From Halicephalobus mephisto (Eukaryota; Nematoda; Chromadorea; Rhabditida; Panagrolaimidae), in assembly GCA_009193035.1 (NCBI GenBank), contig SWDT01000070.1:1-64000 (forward strand): a stretch of DNA of 64,000 nucleotides, given 5' to 3'. How positions within the stretch are numbered: position 1 is the first letter of the stretch; each line of letters opens with the position of its first letter. Positions 1-12,376 of this stretch are shown piece by piece. The position numbers and the translations under genes are program-made. The notes beneath the pieces were generated by a model. It did not search any database. It saw only the letters and a program-made list of their open reading frames with translations, and was not told the origin of the DNA.

Positions 1-1
1 T

Positions 2-2782
2 TCTTTTGTTATTAGTGGGTATTGATGACAAAGATACTGTACAATTCAAAGGAACTTTCGTTTGTCAACTCTGCAGTGAATTTCTATTCGAAACGGACAA
101 AGAGATTGTTCCCAGGGTATTTTGTACTTATTTTACTGACCATAATTGCGGGGAAATTCATCTTACTTCACATGGATTATGGGTTCCTGATCAACGATGC
201 AAAATGGTCCTCCTTTTTTGCTTCGAATATACCACCAATGCTAGAAAAAAAAGGTTATTTCGAATTGGTGAGATTTTAAATAACTTTTTAAAAATCGACT
301 TCAATTTTGTGCATAATCGATAATTTTTCGGAAATTAAAATAATAACTTGAAGCACAATCTAAATGAAAAAGTAATAATAAAACTAGTTCTATTAACATT
401 TCTACTTTTTATACTAGGTTTTAATTTCTTGTTAAAGTTTAAAAACAGTAAATTAGGAATGTCAGAAAATAGGTTCTAATTGGATATTTTGTTAAACTTT
501 ACCAATGATTATATGGATTTTATGAACCAGTGGTCAAATAAGAGTTTCCCTTATTTTGATATATAATAGATTTCCTAAATATTTAGATGAAGTATTACTA
601 GACAACAGGATTTTAAAAACTAATTTACACATATTATTTGTTTAAACATAAATTCTGGAGGCCATTTGTAGAAGCGCGTAGATATAGGTCTTGATTCTGA
701 AGACTTTTTAGAAAACAATTGCAAGTGATTTGAGTAATCTCAAAGATTCTCATTGGAAGTTTTTTCATTTTCTTTAACTTTCTAAAATGCCATCAAATTT
801 GTAAGAAAAAGTATTTGAATAACAAAGAAAAAACTGTAATATTACATTTTAAGACAAGTGAATTCAAATTCCTTCTCCACACATGGTCGCTCTCTGTAGA
901 AGTCCAGTATTACTTGATTGCTCCACTTCTCTACTTCATTGTCCACAGAACCTACAGAATGCAACTCGTTCTCTCAATACTATTCTCCTCTCTCTTCCTT
1001 CAGTGGACTATGAGAGGAACCACCATGGAGTTCGAACTTCTTTTCTGTCGTCTCTGGCAGTTCCTTGTCGGTACTGTTGTTTTCCTCATGGCCAAAGAAA
1101 ACGAAGCTATTCTTGAGCCTACAATGTATGATAATGGGAAGTATAGAAATATATACATAGGAGCCTCATTATTATTAATTTTCCTGTCCACTATGTCTGA
1201 GGTATCGACACTAATCATTTACAAGTTCGCCGTGAGGGTTTTAGCAACAATGTTGGCTGGAGTCGTTGTTTATTCTGGGTACTACGAACAGTTGTCAATT
1301 CCTATGATCCTTGATGTATTCCTTACCTATCTAGGAGACATTTCGTACAGTTTTTATCTTGTTCACTGGCCGGTTATTGTCTTTGGACGGTACGCCAACG
1401 TTGACTCCACTGCTTCTGGGTTTACTTTTATTGTTGCAATTTGCATAATTGGAACAGTACTACTGTATGAGTTTCTTGACAAGACTATCCCGACGAAAAC
1501 GACATTTATCATTTTTCTCCAAACCGGAACTGTTTTTGGAATCATTCTCATATTGTGCTTTAATCCACTTTTGTTGAACTTTAATCCTTTCGAAGAAAAA
1601 TTAGAACTACCCAAAGACCCTGGTGCCAACTTGTCCATAAATCAAATCATCAAGTTGAATGCGCATTGGGGAGCTTCTTGTTCCAAGCTCCCTATCCACG
1701 ACTGCCACAACGACTCTATAGTATCCAGTGTCTTTCCGCCGTTCGGATATCACACGGGATGGAGTCACAGCTGTACCGTCGAGTTAAACAGAAATGGAAC
1801 CAAGACTGTAGCTTTATTAGGAAATAGTTTTGCGACTAGATTCTCTGTTACAGCGGTAAAGGGATTGAAGAAATTTCCTGATGTAGGAAAAATGTACTTG
1901 GTCAGCAGAGCAGCTTGTACGATGTTTGATACCTTGAATAAGATAGAAGATCCAAAATGGGATTGTGAAGGAATGATTAACAAAAACATAGCCTTTGTGA
2001 AGACGGTGAAACCCGATGTCATCATTCATGTGGCAAGGTAAAATCTTTGTAAAATTAAGTGAACAACTCCAAGAAGTAGTTGGAAGAAGGTAGTAAGGTG
2101 AATCCTTGTCTCTAAAGTTCCGACAAAATCTGAAAACCGAATGCAGAAGGATTTTTACATTTTTAATTTATGATTTTTTTAAATTTCGACTGTATTAATA
2201 TGAAAATTTATTATTTACACGTTGTTCTCCCCTAGAATTCAACTCAAATTCTCTTCACAGTAATACTTCTAGTGATTTTTATGATCTAAAGCTCTTTTCA
2301 GATACAATCATATATCGAAGCTCGCCATTCCTGTTGAAAGAATTGCTTCTCTCCAAAACGACACTACGATCCTTGGAATTAAAAAAGAAATCTCTGAGTA
2401 TGAAAAATACACCAAGAAAATTATCTTTTTCGAACCTACTCCTCTAGTCCTTAATCCTATTTTTAAGAATGCTGGAAACATCGCTAGAATTCTCATTTTC
2501 AACCACTCCTTGGCTTCTTTGGATTCCTTCACCTTTCCAAGAAATGAAGTTGAAAGCAATCTCACTCCTGCTTGGACTAGAATTCAGGCAGCAATATCAG
2601 ATTGTAAAAAGTGCTTAGTAATCCCTACTTTTGAGTTGTTTTGTGGAAAGACAAAATGTCCTATAGTCGAACCTTCAGGCTTGTCTCGATATTGTGATTT
2701 CACTCATTTGACAGAAGTTGGAACTGATCGTATGTTACCTCTATTGAAAAAGACTTTAACTAAAATACTGGAGAAGAATTAA
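2..2782 (+). CDS. oac-type acyltransferase 3 + SGNH protein, 5'-partial, frameshifted
   Basis: Exons <2-267, 854-2037 and 2302-2782; junction phases agree. This is a multi-pass membrane acyltransferase-3 (OafA/nose resistant-to-fluoxetine type, called oac in C. elegans) followed by an SGNH-like domain. Family members move acyl groups across or at membranes; the substrate here is unknown. Visible landmarks are KRLFPGYF, the HTWSLSVEVQYY helix, CRLWQFLVG, the SGNH serine in GNSFATR and the terminal DFTHL that matches the Asp-x-x-His pair. The N-terminus lies outside the window. At the left edge FVISGY reads in frame 2, but the following LMTKIL reads in frame 1, so one T appears to be missing near base 22. 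This is either a real inactivating lesion or a homopolymer assembly error. Intron 1 is 586 bp and uses a TTTTAAG acceptor. The closest relative in the window is the gene at 7139-9490. Confidence 0.85.
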
Positions 2783-4033
2783 CTTCCTTTCGCAATAAAT
2801 GTATTAATTTGTTAAAGTTATATCAGTTTTTGTAAATATGATTGTTATATACCGTGTGTTAGGGTTTTCATAAAGCAAAGCATGTACACAAATAAATTCT
2901 AATATAAAGTTCTCAAAATTATTAGTCTAACATTGTCTTTCATTGTGAAATCAATATAATAACCATCTTTTCTGGTCTATTAAATACAATTCATGTTGCT
3001 TGAAGCGGTATTACGAGATTAACATAAAGATATATAGCTAACTACCGTATCAAAATTGCTTTCTGCTGCAACCCATTCCTATTTTCAAGATGAAAATGAT
3101 TTCTACTCAATATGTCATATATTTTGAAATCATAAAAACTGCCAAAGAAAGAAGTGACATTTCCAATATCCGAGAACCTCAAAGCCAGTTATTGAAGGGC
3201 ACTTTGTTTGGGTTGTTTCTGATCCACAAAGCCAAAGAAGATTCTCTGGAGGAATTTGCTCTGATTGTAGGTAGATACTGTATTTCATTTACCACTCACA
3301 GATTGAGATCTATGATTCACAGCATATTTTAGTGAAGCCTTTTGAGACACTAACTGACTTAGTGGTACTTTGAGCTTTTGTACATGCTTTAGAGCAAATT
3401 AAACTTCAATATTCATGTTTGCAACCATAAGAATAAATGTACAGTGTCAACAGTGGGGAGAGATTGTAACTGAATGTTTTTGGTTTCGTGAACAAAAGTA
3501 ATATTCTACTATTAATATAGTGTTTTCGCGTTAAAAGTAAATTCACTCATGAAATTCGAAAGGTGAAACTTCAATTTATCCAAATACGGTAGCTTATGAA
3601 GTTTGAAATCTCTCAGTTCATTTCATGGTCGGTCATCATACTTAAATCGGTCAATTTGATCATACTTGTCTCTTCAAATCAATCATTTAAAGGTCGGAAA
3701 AAATCGTATTCCGAAAACTACGTTATATCACGTTTTATTCCGCAAAGGAATTCAGGGCTATTTCTCCCGTAAAGACGAGACAATGAATTCCGAATTTAGA
3801 ATGCATCCGATCGAGATAAATCAATGCGACATTTCTGACCACAAAACTGGTATTGATTTTAAATTGTTAATGAATTTATCAGCTTATTAAATCAAACGGG
3901 GTCATTCCTGTTTCCTTTTCTTTCAAATCTACAAATTCTCTTCCGAAAAACCAGTTCTCATCAGGTCACTTACTGATTCTCGATCAATACGACTTGCTCT
4001 CTTGCCACTCATTTTTCTGATCAATCTCTAAAC
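2783..4033. other. intergenic, no supported gene
   Basis: Open frames at 3090-3332 and 3666-3890 encode nothing I recognise and have no convincing splice partners or leader-acceptor sites. No clear repeat is visible. Confidence 0.5.
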
Positions 4034-4924
4034 ATGGAATGCGATATTTGTCGTTCTTCCAAGGCTACTGGTAAAATCTGTGCACCATGTTCGAGATTGG
4101 CTAAGCTAAACGAAAAAAACCCTATTCCTGTGATTTGCCGGAATTCAGGTAAATGTAAAACCCCTGGTGAGTTGATTTTCTCAAAAATTGAATAACAGTG
4201 AAATTTAGCCAATGGGTCATATTTGAGATGTCGATCCTGTCGCCTTAAACGGTATTTTGAGTTATTCCCAACAACTAAAAAGAAGGGAGAAGAGTCTTCT
4301 GGAACAAGCAAATCGTCATACAATAATGAAGCAGTTATTATTTCAAATGTTCCTTATTGTATTTCAAATTCTATATCTACCACTTCCCCACCTCAAGTTA
4401 TTCTTCGTTCAAATTCAACTTTGAATTCTTCAGAAATCCCAAAATCCAATTCAATCGAATTTTCTTCAACTTCTTCGAATCAGACTCCATCTGGAAATCC
4501 ATCTCTTCCTATTTCGTTCTCCGGCATTTCCCAACCGATTTTCATTCCTGTGGAGTACGTCATCTTTGCTCAGGTGCTAGAACGATTAGTAGAGGTTTGC
4601 AAAGAGGAACCCCAAGGTACCATCAGGTTTCTTTTATACCAAGATCCAAAAATTCAATCAATAGCTGCCCTCAGATTTCAAGGGAATCACAGATTAGTGC
4701 ATCTGGATAACAGAACGAAAATCTGGTCCCGGATACTATACAAACACCACATAACAGAGAGTGAACTTCCGCTGATCTGTGAATTAGCAGTTTTCTATTT
4801 TGCTTTTAAATTCTACAATTTTGTGGAGTTTTCTGTGAAAAACAATGTTGATCAATTTAAGGAAAGTAATATTAGATTTAGGGAAATTGATTCCATGTGC
4901 CAGATGTTAATAAAAGAAATATAA
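4034..4924 (+). CDS. divergent nuclear hormone receptor-like protein
   Basis: Exons 4034-4166 and 4209-4924, joined in phase 1 through a 42-bp intron; 282 residues. The N-terminus is a shrunken nuclear-receptor DNA-binding domain. Finger 1 starts CDIC and ends CAPC, with 9 residues between the Cys pairs where the family normally has 13. Finger 2 is close to canonical: CRNSGKC, then CRSCRLKRYFEL, which is the conserved end of the domain. A Ser/Thr/Asn-rich linker (about residues 75-165) follows. Then comes a helical tail (VEYVIFAQVLERLVEVC to the end) that could be a short ligand-binding-like domain; it is much shorter than usual. The predicted role is a nuclear transcription factor, but the P-box region is eroded, so DNA specificity is unclear. 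An upstream exon cannot be excluded because no leader acceptor lies right before the ATG. Confidence 0.7.
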
Positions 4925-7138
4925 AACCGATCTCAAGTAACTTTGCCAAATTATTGACACAAAATTTTACAAATGCTTTTTAATTTGAATAAAGATTAAG
5001 CATAGAATAAACAGATCCAATGATTGTTGATCAAAATTTAAAATCTAAGGGTCTCCCTCAAAAATCAGATATATAAAATTTTGAGCTCCGAAATTAAGCC
5101 TTGTGTTTTGATTAAATAAAATTCACTAATATTCTGTTTTTCGAGTGATATCTAAATAATTAAGATTTCTAACATTTGTGATCAGAATGGCGATAACGCT
5201 ACCAATCCAGAGACTGCTAACAGTCTTAACAAAGATTTATCGATTGTGTTGCGTTTTTTATTTTGTAACGTGTCTATAATGGTTTAATTACCCAAGTTTG
5301 AGTGTTCGGAATAAAGTTCTGAAGAGACAACATTTCAAACAATTTGCTTTTAAATCAACTCTGAAGTCATACCCAGAGACAGAGTTTTGATATCTCGATG
5401 ATTGAGGTCGTAGATTTTATATATTCGATTTTCCAAGGTGTTGTAAAAGAGTCAATTCTCGTTAAGGCAGAATCAACTTAGAGAATGCACTTTGGAAACA
5501 AAAAATCTTCGTGCCTCAAGGAACTATCATTCTGTAGCTTAGATAGTAATTGTATCAGTTGTATCTTTGTGGGTGATGTGTTATTATTAGTAATTGCACG
5601 ATCCTATTGTTGATATTAAGCATTTATGCTATTTGTCCCAGTCTATTTTACAACAAAAGGATAATTTCAAATTCTGATTTTTGAATAACAATTATCGAAT
5701 CTATTTACTTTATGCTTGAACTGTTTTGTTCAAATTTTGAGAATGGTAATGAAATGTTGTGTCAATAATCCTCTAAAGTTACGTGGAATTCCTATTGAAT
5801 TTTTATTTACTTATAAATGCTTCTGTTTATGTCATTTGTTATGTATGCCGTACTTCAACATTCAGATGACAGCTGTCATAACAACTATGGAAACAAGATA
5901 AAAATCATCCAATTGTGGACGATTTGGGGTCCTTACAATTCTTTGTTTAACCTTTTGTGATTTCTCCATAATCTAACTTCCGTTGGATCAGTGAGGATAT
6001 ATTGAGGGAATTATTAGTAATTGTTTAAATGAAAATCTAAATTATCCTTTGTTAGAGCCAATATCTCTCCAGAGAAACATTACCTACCACAGGAAAATCA
6101 CTAGTAGTGTCTTCTTACTGTGTTCCCCAAACTACTCTTCCCCTATATGTAGATGTTTTTGATTTCCAATCACTGATACTTTCAAAAAGAAATAGTTATT
6201 TTATAGAAATCATAATAGAAAAATAATAGTTTCAGACTACAGAACAGAGAAAAAGTTAGCACTCGGTAATTTAATTACATTAGAGTAATAAATTTCATTT
6301 TGGTCCAGAGGTCATAATCATGAAGTAACTTTTTTGGCAAAATAAAACCCAGTATAGATTTGGCATATTGAAAAATTTCATAAATTACATATTATTTGTA
6401 CAAAATTAAAGTTCTTTCAAATCTTTTCATACTCCATTTAGAACTTTCACTCAAATATTTTATTATCAATGAATTAAGTACTTGTGAAAATTCTTTATTT
6501 CATGTTATATATTTTTCTTGAATGATTTACTTGCTAACTATAAAACTTTGATTGTTTCTTTGTATACCTGTTAAAATTTATCTTTTATCTTGCTTTTCAT
6601 AGGATATGTTTTCGATATATTGCTTTGCTACATTTTATATAATTTCAAGAATCACCAAAATACTTGAAATTGAGCCACAGTATAGACTATCTAGATAAGA
6701 ATAATTGGTGATGGAGACTGTTCAACTTCAGATTTCAATCTACAATGCCGATTATTTCATTTTAGATATTTTGTGTTCAAATATAAAAGTAGGCATGTGA
6801 TTTTGCATTAATAATATTGCAAATTTACATAAATTGACTATTAAAGATAATAACTCTTCATTTCCTTCTATGGGGATCAAAATCAAGCTATTCATTCCCA
6901 AGCTACTCGAGTTAACGCCTTTGTGATATCTTTTTATTATTCGAAGGATATGCACTTATCCGGTTCTTGTTCCAAATATAATATTATCAATTTGATAATC
7001 TTCATGATATCCAATCAAAATAAAAAAACAAAAATTAAACTCAGCAAGAATAGTTAATGATTTTTAACGAAAATGTTGTGACTGATATCATGGCATTCTT
7101 CCTATGAATTTGTACTTAAACATAGTTTTTAGATAATA
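4925..7138. other. 2.2-kb intergenic region
   Basis: AT-rich. Apart from the exact SL1 sequence at 5281-5302 I see no gene. The ORFs at 5716-5901 (+) and 6752-6955 (-) are short and unlike any known family. Confidence 0.5.
5281..5302 (+). other. exact 22-nt SL1 spliced-leader sequence
   Basis: These 22 bases equal the C. elegans SL1 leader (begins GGTTTAATTACCC, ends AAGTTTGAG). An SL RNA gene would continue with a GT donor directly after GAG, but here TGTTCGG follows. No good Sm site (AATTTTTGG-like) lies at the expected distance; the nearest is AATTTGC at 5341. A chance match of this length is not plausible. It is either a decayed SL RNA gene or the 5' end of a reverse-transcribed, trans-spliced mRNA. 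I find no recognisable ORF or poly(A) tail behind it. Confidence 0.75.
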
Positions 7139-9490
7139 ATGCCAATAAAAATAACCCAACTTTTTCCTTTTGGTTCTATTTCCAAAACATCTCCAAATGA
7201 GGAAAACCCAAGAATGAAGCCAAAAAACAAAAAGCAGAAACGGTCGGATATCCAGTATCTCCGAGGAGTCGCGATTGCCGCTGTCCTGGGGTTTCATCTG
7301 AAACCTGAACTCGTTCCCCAAGGATTCCTTGGTGTTGATATGTTAGTTGCCTTTATATATAGTTTTGACTAATAACAACGAGTTCAGGTTTTTCGTCATT
7401 TCGGGGTACTTAATGACTTCAATTCTGGATTTCAGTCCAAGAAAGTCATTGACAGTAAAATCAATACTACAGTTCTATGAACGACGGATGAAGAGACTTT
7501 TTCCTGCTTACTTTCTGGTTATCCTGGCAACATTGTTCATTTGCGGATTTTATCTAATCACCTTGGACTTTGACTTCCTCAGAACAGATGCTTTATGGGC
7601 TACAGTATTCTCGACCAATCTGCAGTCGATTTTTGAGAAGAAGACATACTTTGTTCTTGTTAGCGATTTCAAATTTCTCCTTCATACTTGGTCCCTGTCC
7701 GTTGAGCTTCAATATTACTTACTTGCTCCATTCCTAATATATGGAATCTACTATTCTAGGCGTCCTTTAATTGCAACAACTGTTGTTGGAGTGATTTCGC
7801 TGGTTTTCCAGATTCTGATGAGGAAGTTTGAAACAATTTCGTTCGGATGTGTGTTCTCCCGAATCTGGCAGTTTCTGGTTGGCAGTTTTGTCTTCTACCT
7901 CGAACAACAAAGGATATCAACTCGGAATCCGTCAGAAGATCAAGTGCAATTGATAGAGGACGGAGAAACAAGTGAATTAAAGACTAAATACCCCTGTAAA
8001 AGTTCCACGAAACTCCATCTCATAAGAATACCGATTATTTTTGGTTTATTTACTATTACATTTATGCCGAAATTGTTCACGACCATCTACTATACTATTC
8101 TAATCAGAATAGTTGCAACAACACTTTCTGGAATGGCTATGTTTGTTGGATGGGATCATGAACCCAATTCTCTTAGCAGAATGTTTGTATACTTCGGAGA
8201 CATCTCTTATTCGGTTTATCTCATCCATTGGCCGATAATCATCTTGGCTAAATACATGCAAAGCTTTGAATCGTGGTGTGAGTTGACCTTGAAGCTTTGG
8301 ATTTGATTATTTACATATGGTAGTTTTTCAGCTCTAATTCATAGTTTGGGGATCATATTCACCTTCTCTATCCTCCAATACGAGTTATTCGAAAAAAGAT
8401 TATTAAAAGCTTCCGGTCAGCAAATTCTTCTTGTGTGTATCATTTTAGTTAGTGGAATAGTTACAATAGAAACACAACAACAAGGTTTCGGATACATGTC
8501 TTCTGTGAGTTGATATGTTAATTTCGTTTTATCTGGTTATCTCCATTTCTAGGCCCGCGAACATCCTGCTGTCCTTGCAAATCAGAAAATTGCTTCAGAA
8601 TGCAACAATCTCGAAAGTTTCCTTCAGTGTAACTGGGATCCGGAGATGTTGGCTCTTGTAAATAACAGAAAACCGACAAAGAGGAAAGCTTTTTTCTGTT
8701 CCTATGAAGGATCTGGTAAAGCGACTATTTTGTTCACAGGAAACAGCTTTGCTCTCAGACAAATGGTTACGATCAAGAATGCTTTGAAGGGCCAATATAG
8801 GAAACTCTACTTTGCTGCTAGACCAACTTGCTTAACTTTCGAATCTTTCAACGGAGTATACTCAAATTACTGGCAATGTGGTGAGATCAGAAACAAAACA
8901 GTACAGTTTTTAGAAAAGTTCAAACCAGATTTCCTGATCATTACTCAAAGGTAAGTCCGATAGGTTAACTCCTACTTTTAGGAGTATACAGACCTTTTTC
9001 TGATGGACTGAGTTTCAGACTTAGTGCTAATCCAAGATTCAGAAAGCCGCTTACAATGGAGGAGGCTAGAACTGATAAGACTGCTCTTATCGTTGCTGAC
9101 TACCTGAAGATGTTTTCTTCTTTTGTTAAAAAGATATTTATCATTGAACCCCATCCTGTTCTGTCCTACAATCCCGCAACAGTCCTTGCTAAACAAATCT
9201 CTCAAGGAAAGTCCATCAAAGACTATTTCGTTTCAATGAAGCGGCTCCAAAGCGAAGTTGATCCAGGCTGGTTTCGGGTTCTTGCAGCCATGAATACTTG
9301 TTCTAAATGCGAGCCGATATCTATCCGATCTGCCTTTTGCAAGAACAACGAATGCCCCGTCTACGAAGAGAATACAAAGTTGTCCTTATTCTGCGACTAC
9401 GGTCATCTTAGTCCTAATGGTGTCGAGAAGATGATTCCTATCTTCAAAGCACACTTCAACAAAGCTTTGGTTGATCTAAAATTAAATTAG
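7139..9490 (+). CDS. oac-type acyltransferase 3 + SGNH protein
   Basis: Five exons: 7139-7341, 7388-8277, 8332-8504, 8553-8950, 9019-9490; all phases fit; 711 residues. A leader acceptor (TTTTTAG) lies six bases before the ATG. The acyltransferase-3 domain begins with RSDIQYLRGVAIAAVLGFH (the conserved catalytic-region His), then GFLGVDMFFVISGYLM, ERRMKRLFPAYF, HTWSLSVELQYYLL, the membrane helix ending in QYELFEKR, and GDISYSVYLIHWP. A C-terminal SGNH-like region has GNSFALR and CDYGHLSP (Asp-x-x-His). A charged Lys/Arg-rich cytoplasmic stretch precedes the first helix. It is the intact paralogue of the gene at the left edge, in the same orientation, with the nuclear-receptor-like gene between them. 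Its substrate is unknown; C. elegans relatives are a large, mostly uncharacterised family. Confidence 0.92.
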
Positions 9491-10012
9491 CAAATGTCTA
9501 TCAGGGGCTTGCCCCGTAAAAGCCAGAAATTAAAGTATTGAGGAATTATTCTGTTTTATTTTTATAAATTTTCAAACCATTGATAATACACTGAATAGTG
9601 ATTAAGTTATCTGATTGCAATATTCTTTTAATTTATGATTTTCCAACCCTCGTAAAACTGGTTTAGAGTCATTTTCCAATGTTCATTTGCATATGTCAAT
9701 TGCTAAGCACACAATTTGAGGCACCATTTTAAAACATCGAAAATTACATTTTGGTGCTCAGGATTAGACATCCAGCTGAATATATTAGTTGACATGGATA
9801 TTAAAAAAACAAAACGGAACGGAACAAACAAAATGATTCTCCACTGTATGTGCTAATTTTTTTTTGAAAATTTTAAACTAGGCTCAATTGTGTTTTAAAT
9901 GCGGGGTATCAAAGGAATATAATAAATAACGATGATGAAATCGACAATCAACTGATGATTTATTTCAATGATCAAATAAATTACTCCATAAAATAATTGA
10001 GAAAATAAGGAA

Positions 10013-12376
10013 TTAATCCCAAAGAGTCAAGTTCAATGCTTTTCTCGTCAATGTATCCAGAATCGGAATGAACTTCCTCATTCCTAGAACGTTTATATGT
10101 CCAAAATCTCTCATCAGGGGCAATCCTGTATCAAAATCAATGGGGTTGCAGTAGTTGTCTCCACATAGAGCTTCTTGATAATCCCACCAATAGCATTTGG
10201 GACAGTCTAGGGCTGCTACTCGAGCATGGGCTTTATTGAGTTTGGGATCCTTCTCTCGAATGGACTAAAAGTTATTTTTTTTAATGCAATTTCAAGAACA
10301 AAATTACTTTTCTTTTAATTCTGAAGTCGAAACTTTTCTTTTGCTTTTTCATCCTTATGAATTCCGGACAGATTTCAGTTGGATACCGGAAATTCGGTAG
10401 ATTGAGGATGATAGCTTTACTGTGTTTCGAAAAATGCTTCAGCATTTCATCCATTATTACATATCCACGATCTTCGCTCAGGGGGTATTTTAGAGATTCA
10501 AAGTACTCATGACCGTTGTAACTGCTTATGAAGAAGATAACATCTGGCTTGAACTTCTCTACTACTTCCATCATCGCTCTATTCGTATTGACCATGCCCT
10601 TATCTGAATCCGATTGAGCTGGGACTCGACAGGCATGGGCCGACATTGTGATGACTCTTTTAAATAGAGGATTTAAGTAGACAGCTCCAGATGCACATTC
10701 AGCATGAGAGTTCCCGTAAACGACAGCCGTATAAGTTCCATTGGGGAAGAGAGTGCTTTCACAGAAGCTCAGTCTATGATCTCGATGAATCTTTGTCCAT
10801 TTATGATAAGTATCTTTACAGTTATAACTCCAAGTCCTACATCTGTCGTTGAGAGCTTTTCGGCAAAATTCGATGTCATTTTTTATGGACCAGTCGTCCG
10901 GGATGATTGCAAGTTCGTCTACTTTGAGTATCCTTCGGTACATCTCATAAGTAAGAGGGGATACTTTGTAGCCCGTTGCGAACGGCATAGGGTTGGCTCC
11001 TTTGCGAACAATAAAAGGTGTTGAAAACTTCATCAAGGACGATGTAGCCTTGATGGGATTTTTAGTTTTCACTTCTTGTTCTTCATCGGTTTCTGAGATT
11101 TTGATGATGAGTGGAAATGATATCAACAAATACAATAGTCCTGTAAGAAGGAGTAATCTTCTAAAAGAATCACAATAATTGATCAGCGGATTCTCAATTA
11201 CATGATGAGCAATGATGGCCAACATAAAGCAGGCCAGGATTATCACTGAGCCTTCTGAAATCCCTCGTTTAAATCATAAAAATGAATTAGTTCTAACAGA
11301 CCAAAAACTGAAAATTCACTATTCGATTTCACAAATCTACAGTAGGTAATCAGAGGCCAGTGGACGAGGTATAAGATGTAACTGAAATCCCCGCAGTAAA
11401 CTAATCCTTTTTTAACCAAGTTATTTGTTAAATAAATATTGAATGGAGAGTTCTCTCCACTTGAGCTTACGGCAATCAAGAATCCAGAAGAGATCACACA
11501 GAGAATTGAGACGGCTTCTCTATCGACAGCCACTGGAAAGAATTCGAAAATAAGACAGAAGAAGAAAACGGTCTGAATCCAAATGTTGTGGAAGATCGAA
11601 GAGAAATCTACAAAATGTAGTTTATAGCTCTGGGCAGCGATGCCGACTGTGAATTGCCAGATTCTCGAGAACATCGATTCATATCTCGTCGTCTCCGATG
11701 TCGACATTATTTGGAGAGTTATTGAAGTAGCAAAAATTAGCACCAATATGAAGAATTTCCCAGAAGTCCAGAAGTTAAGCCACAGCATGAATGTAACAGG
11801 GACAATTAAATAAAATTGCATTTCCACCGCCAGAGACCAGCAATGTTTGAAATACTTGAAGTTGTTTTGAGTATCAAAGTAGTCTCGGTGTTCAAACAGA
11901 TCTTGTTCATTAGAGACAAAACCCAGAGCCCAATAAGCATCTTTTCTGACTTTTTCAAATTCATCTTCCCATAGAGAGAGAAACAGCAAGAAGATGACAA
12001 CTAAGAAAACAAAGAGGTAGACGGGAACGATCCTCTTGACACGTCGGAAGTAAAAGTCCTTAGTAATATTTAAATTAATTTTGGTGTCATGTCTATGAAT
12101 AATGGTGGCCATAAGGAATCCAGAAAGAACAAAGAAGATGTCGACGCCCACGAATCCGTTCGGGAACCATGTCGGCCAGACATGGAAGACCACGACTCCA
12201 ACAATGGCTACAGTTCTCCAGCATTGGAGATCATCTCGCTTCTTCTTTAGAGCCTTGATTGGGATAACAATTGACTGGTCAGTATCATTATCTATCAGAG
12301 GACTATATTCAGCTGAAAGCTTCATTGAATTCGAGAAAAAAGCTGAAGTTACATTGAACTCTATGGCTTTAGACAA
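10013..12376 (-). CDS. oac-type acyltransferase 3 + SGNH protein
   Basis: Exons (minus strand) 12376-11302, 11254-10308 and 10264-10013; 757 residues. Domain landmarks: RTVAIVGVVVFHVWP, GFVGVDIFFVLSGFLM, FRRVKRIVPVYLF, HCWSLAVEMQFYLIVP, GDFSYILYLVHWPLI and AHHVIENPL. The extracytoplasmic SGNH part has YGNSHAE and ends with DFGHINVLG. The N-terminal about 45 residues before the first helix are unlike those of the other two oac copies. The first intron appears to use a GTCTGT donor, which is weak but also occurs in vps-36 here. It is convergent with the gene at 7139-9490 and clearly more divergent from it than that gene is from the left-edge copy. Confidence 0.9.

Noticed and set aside
3090..3332. 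80-codon ORF between the oac and receptor genes
   Set aside because: No family match, splice partner, leader acceptor or promoter signal.
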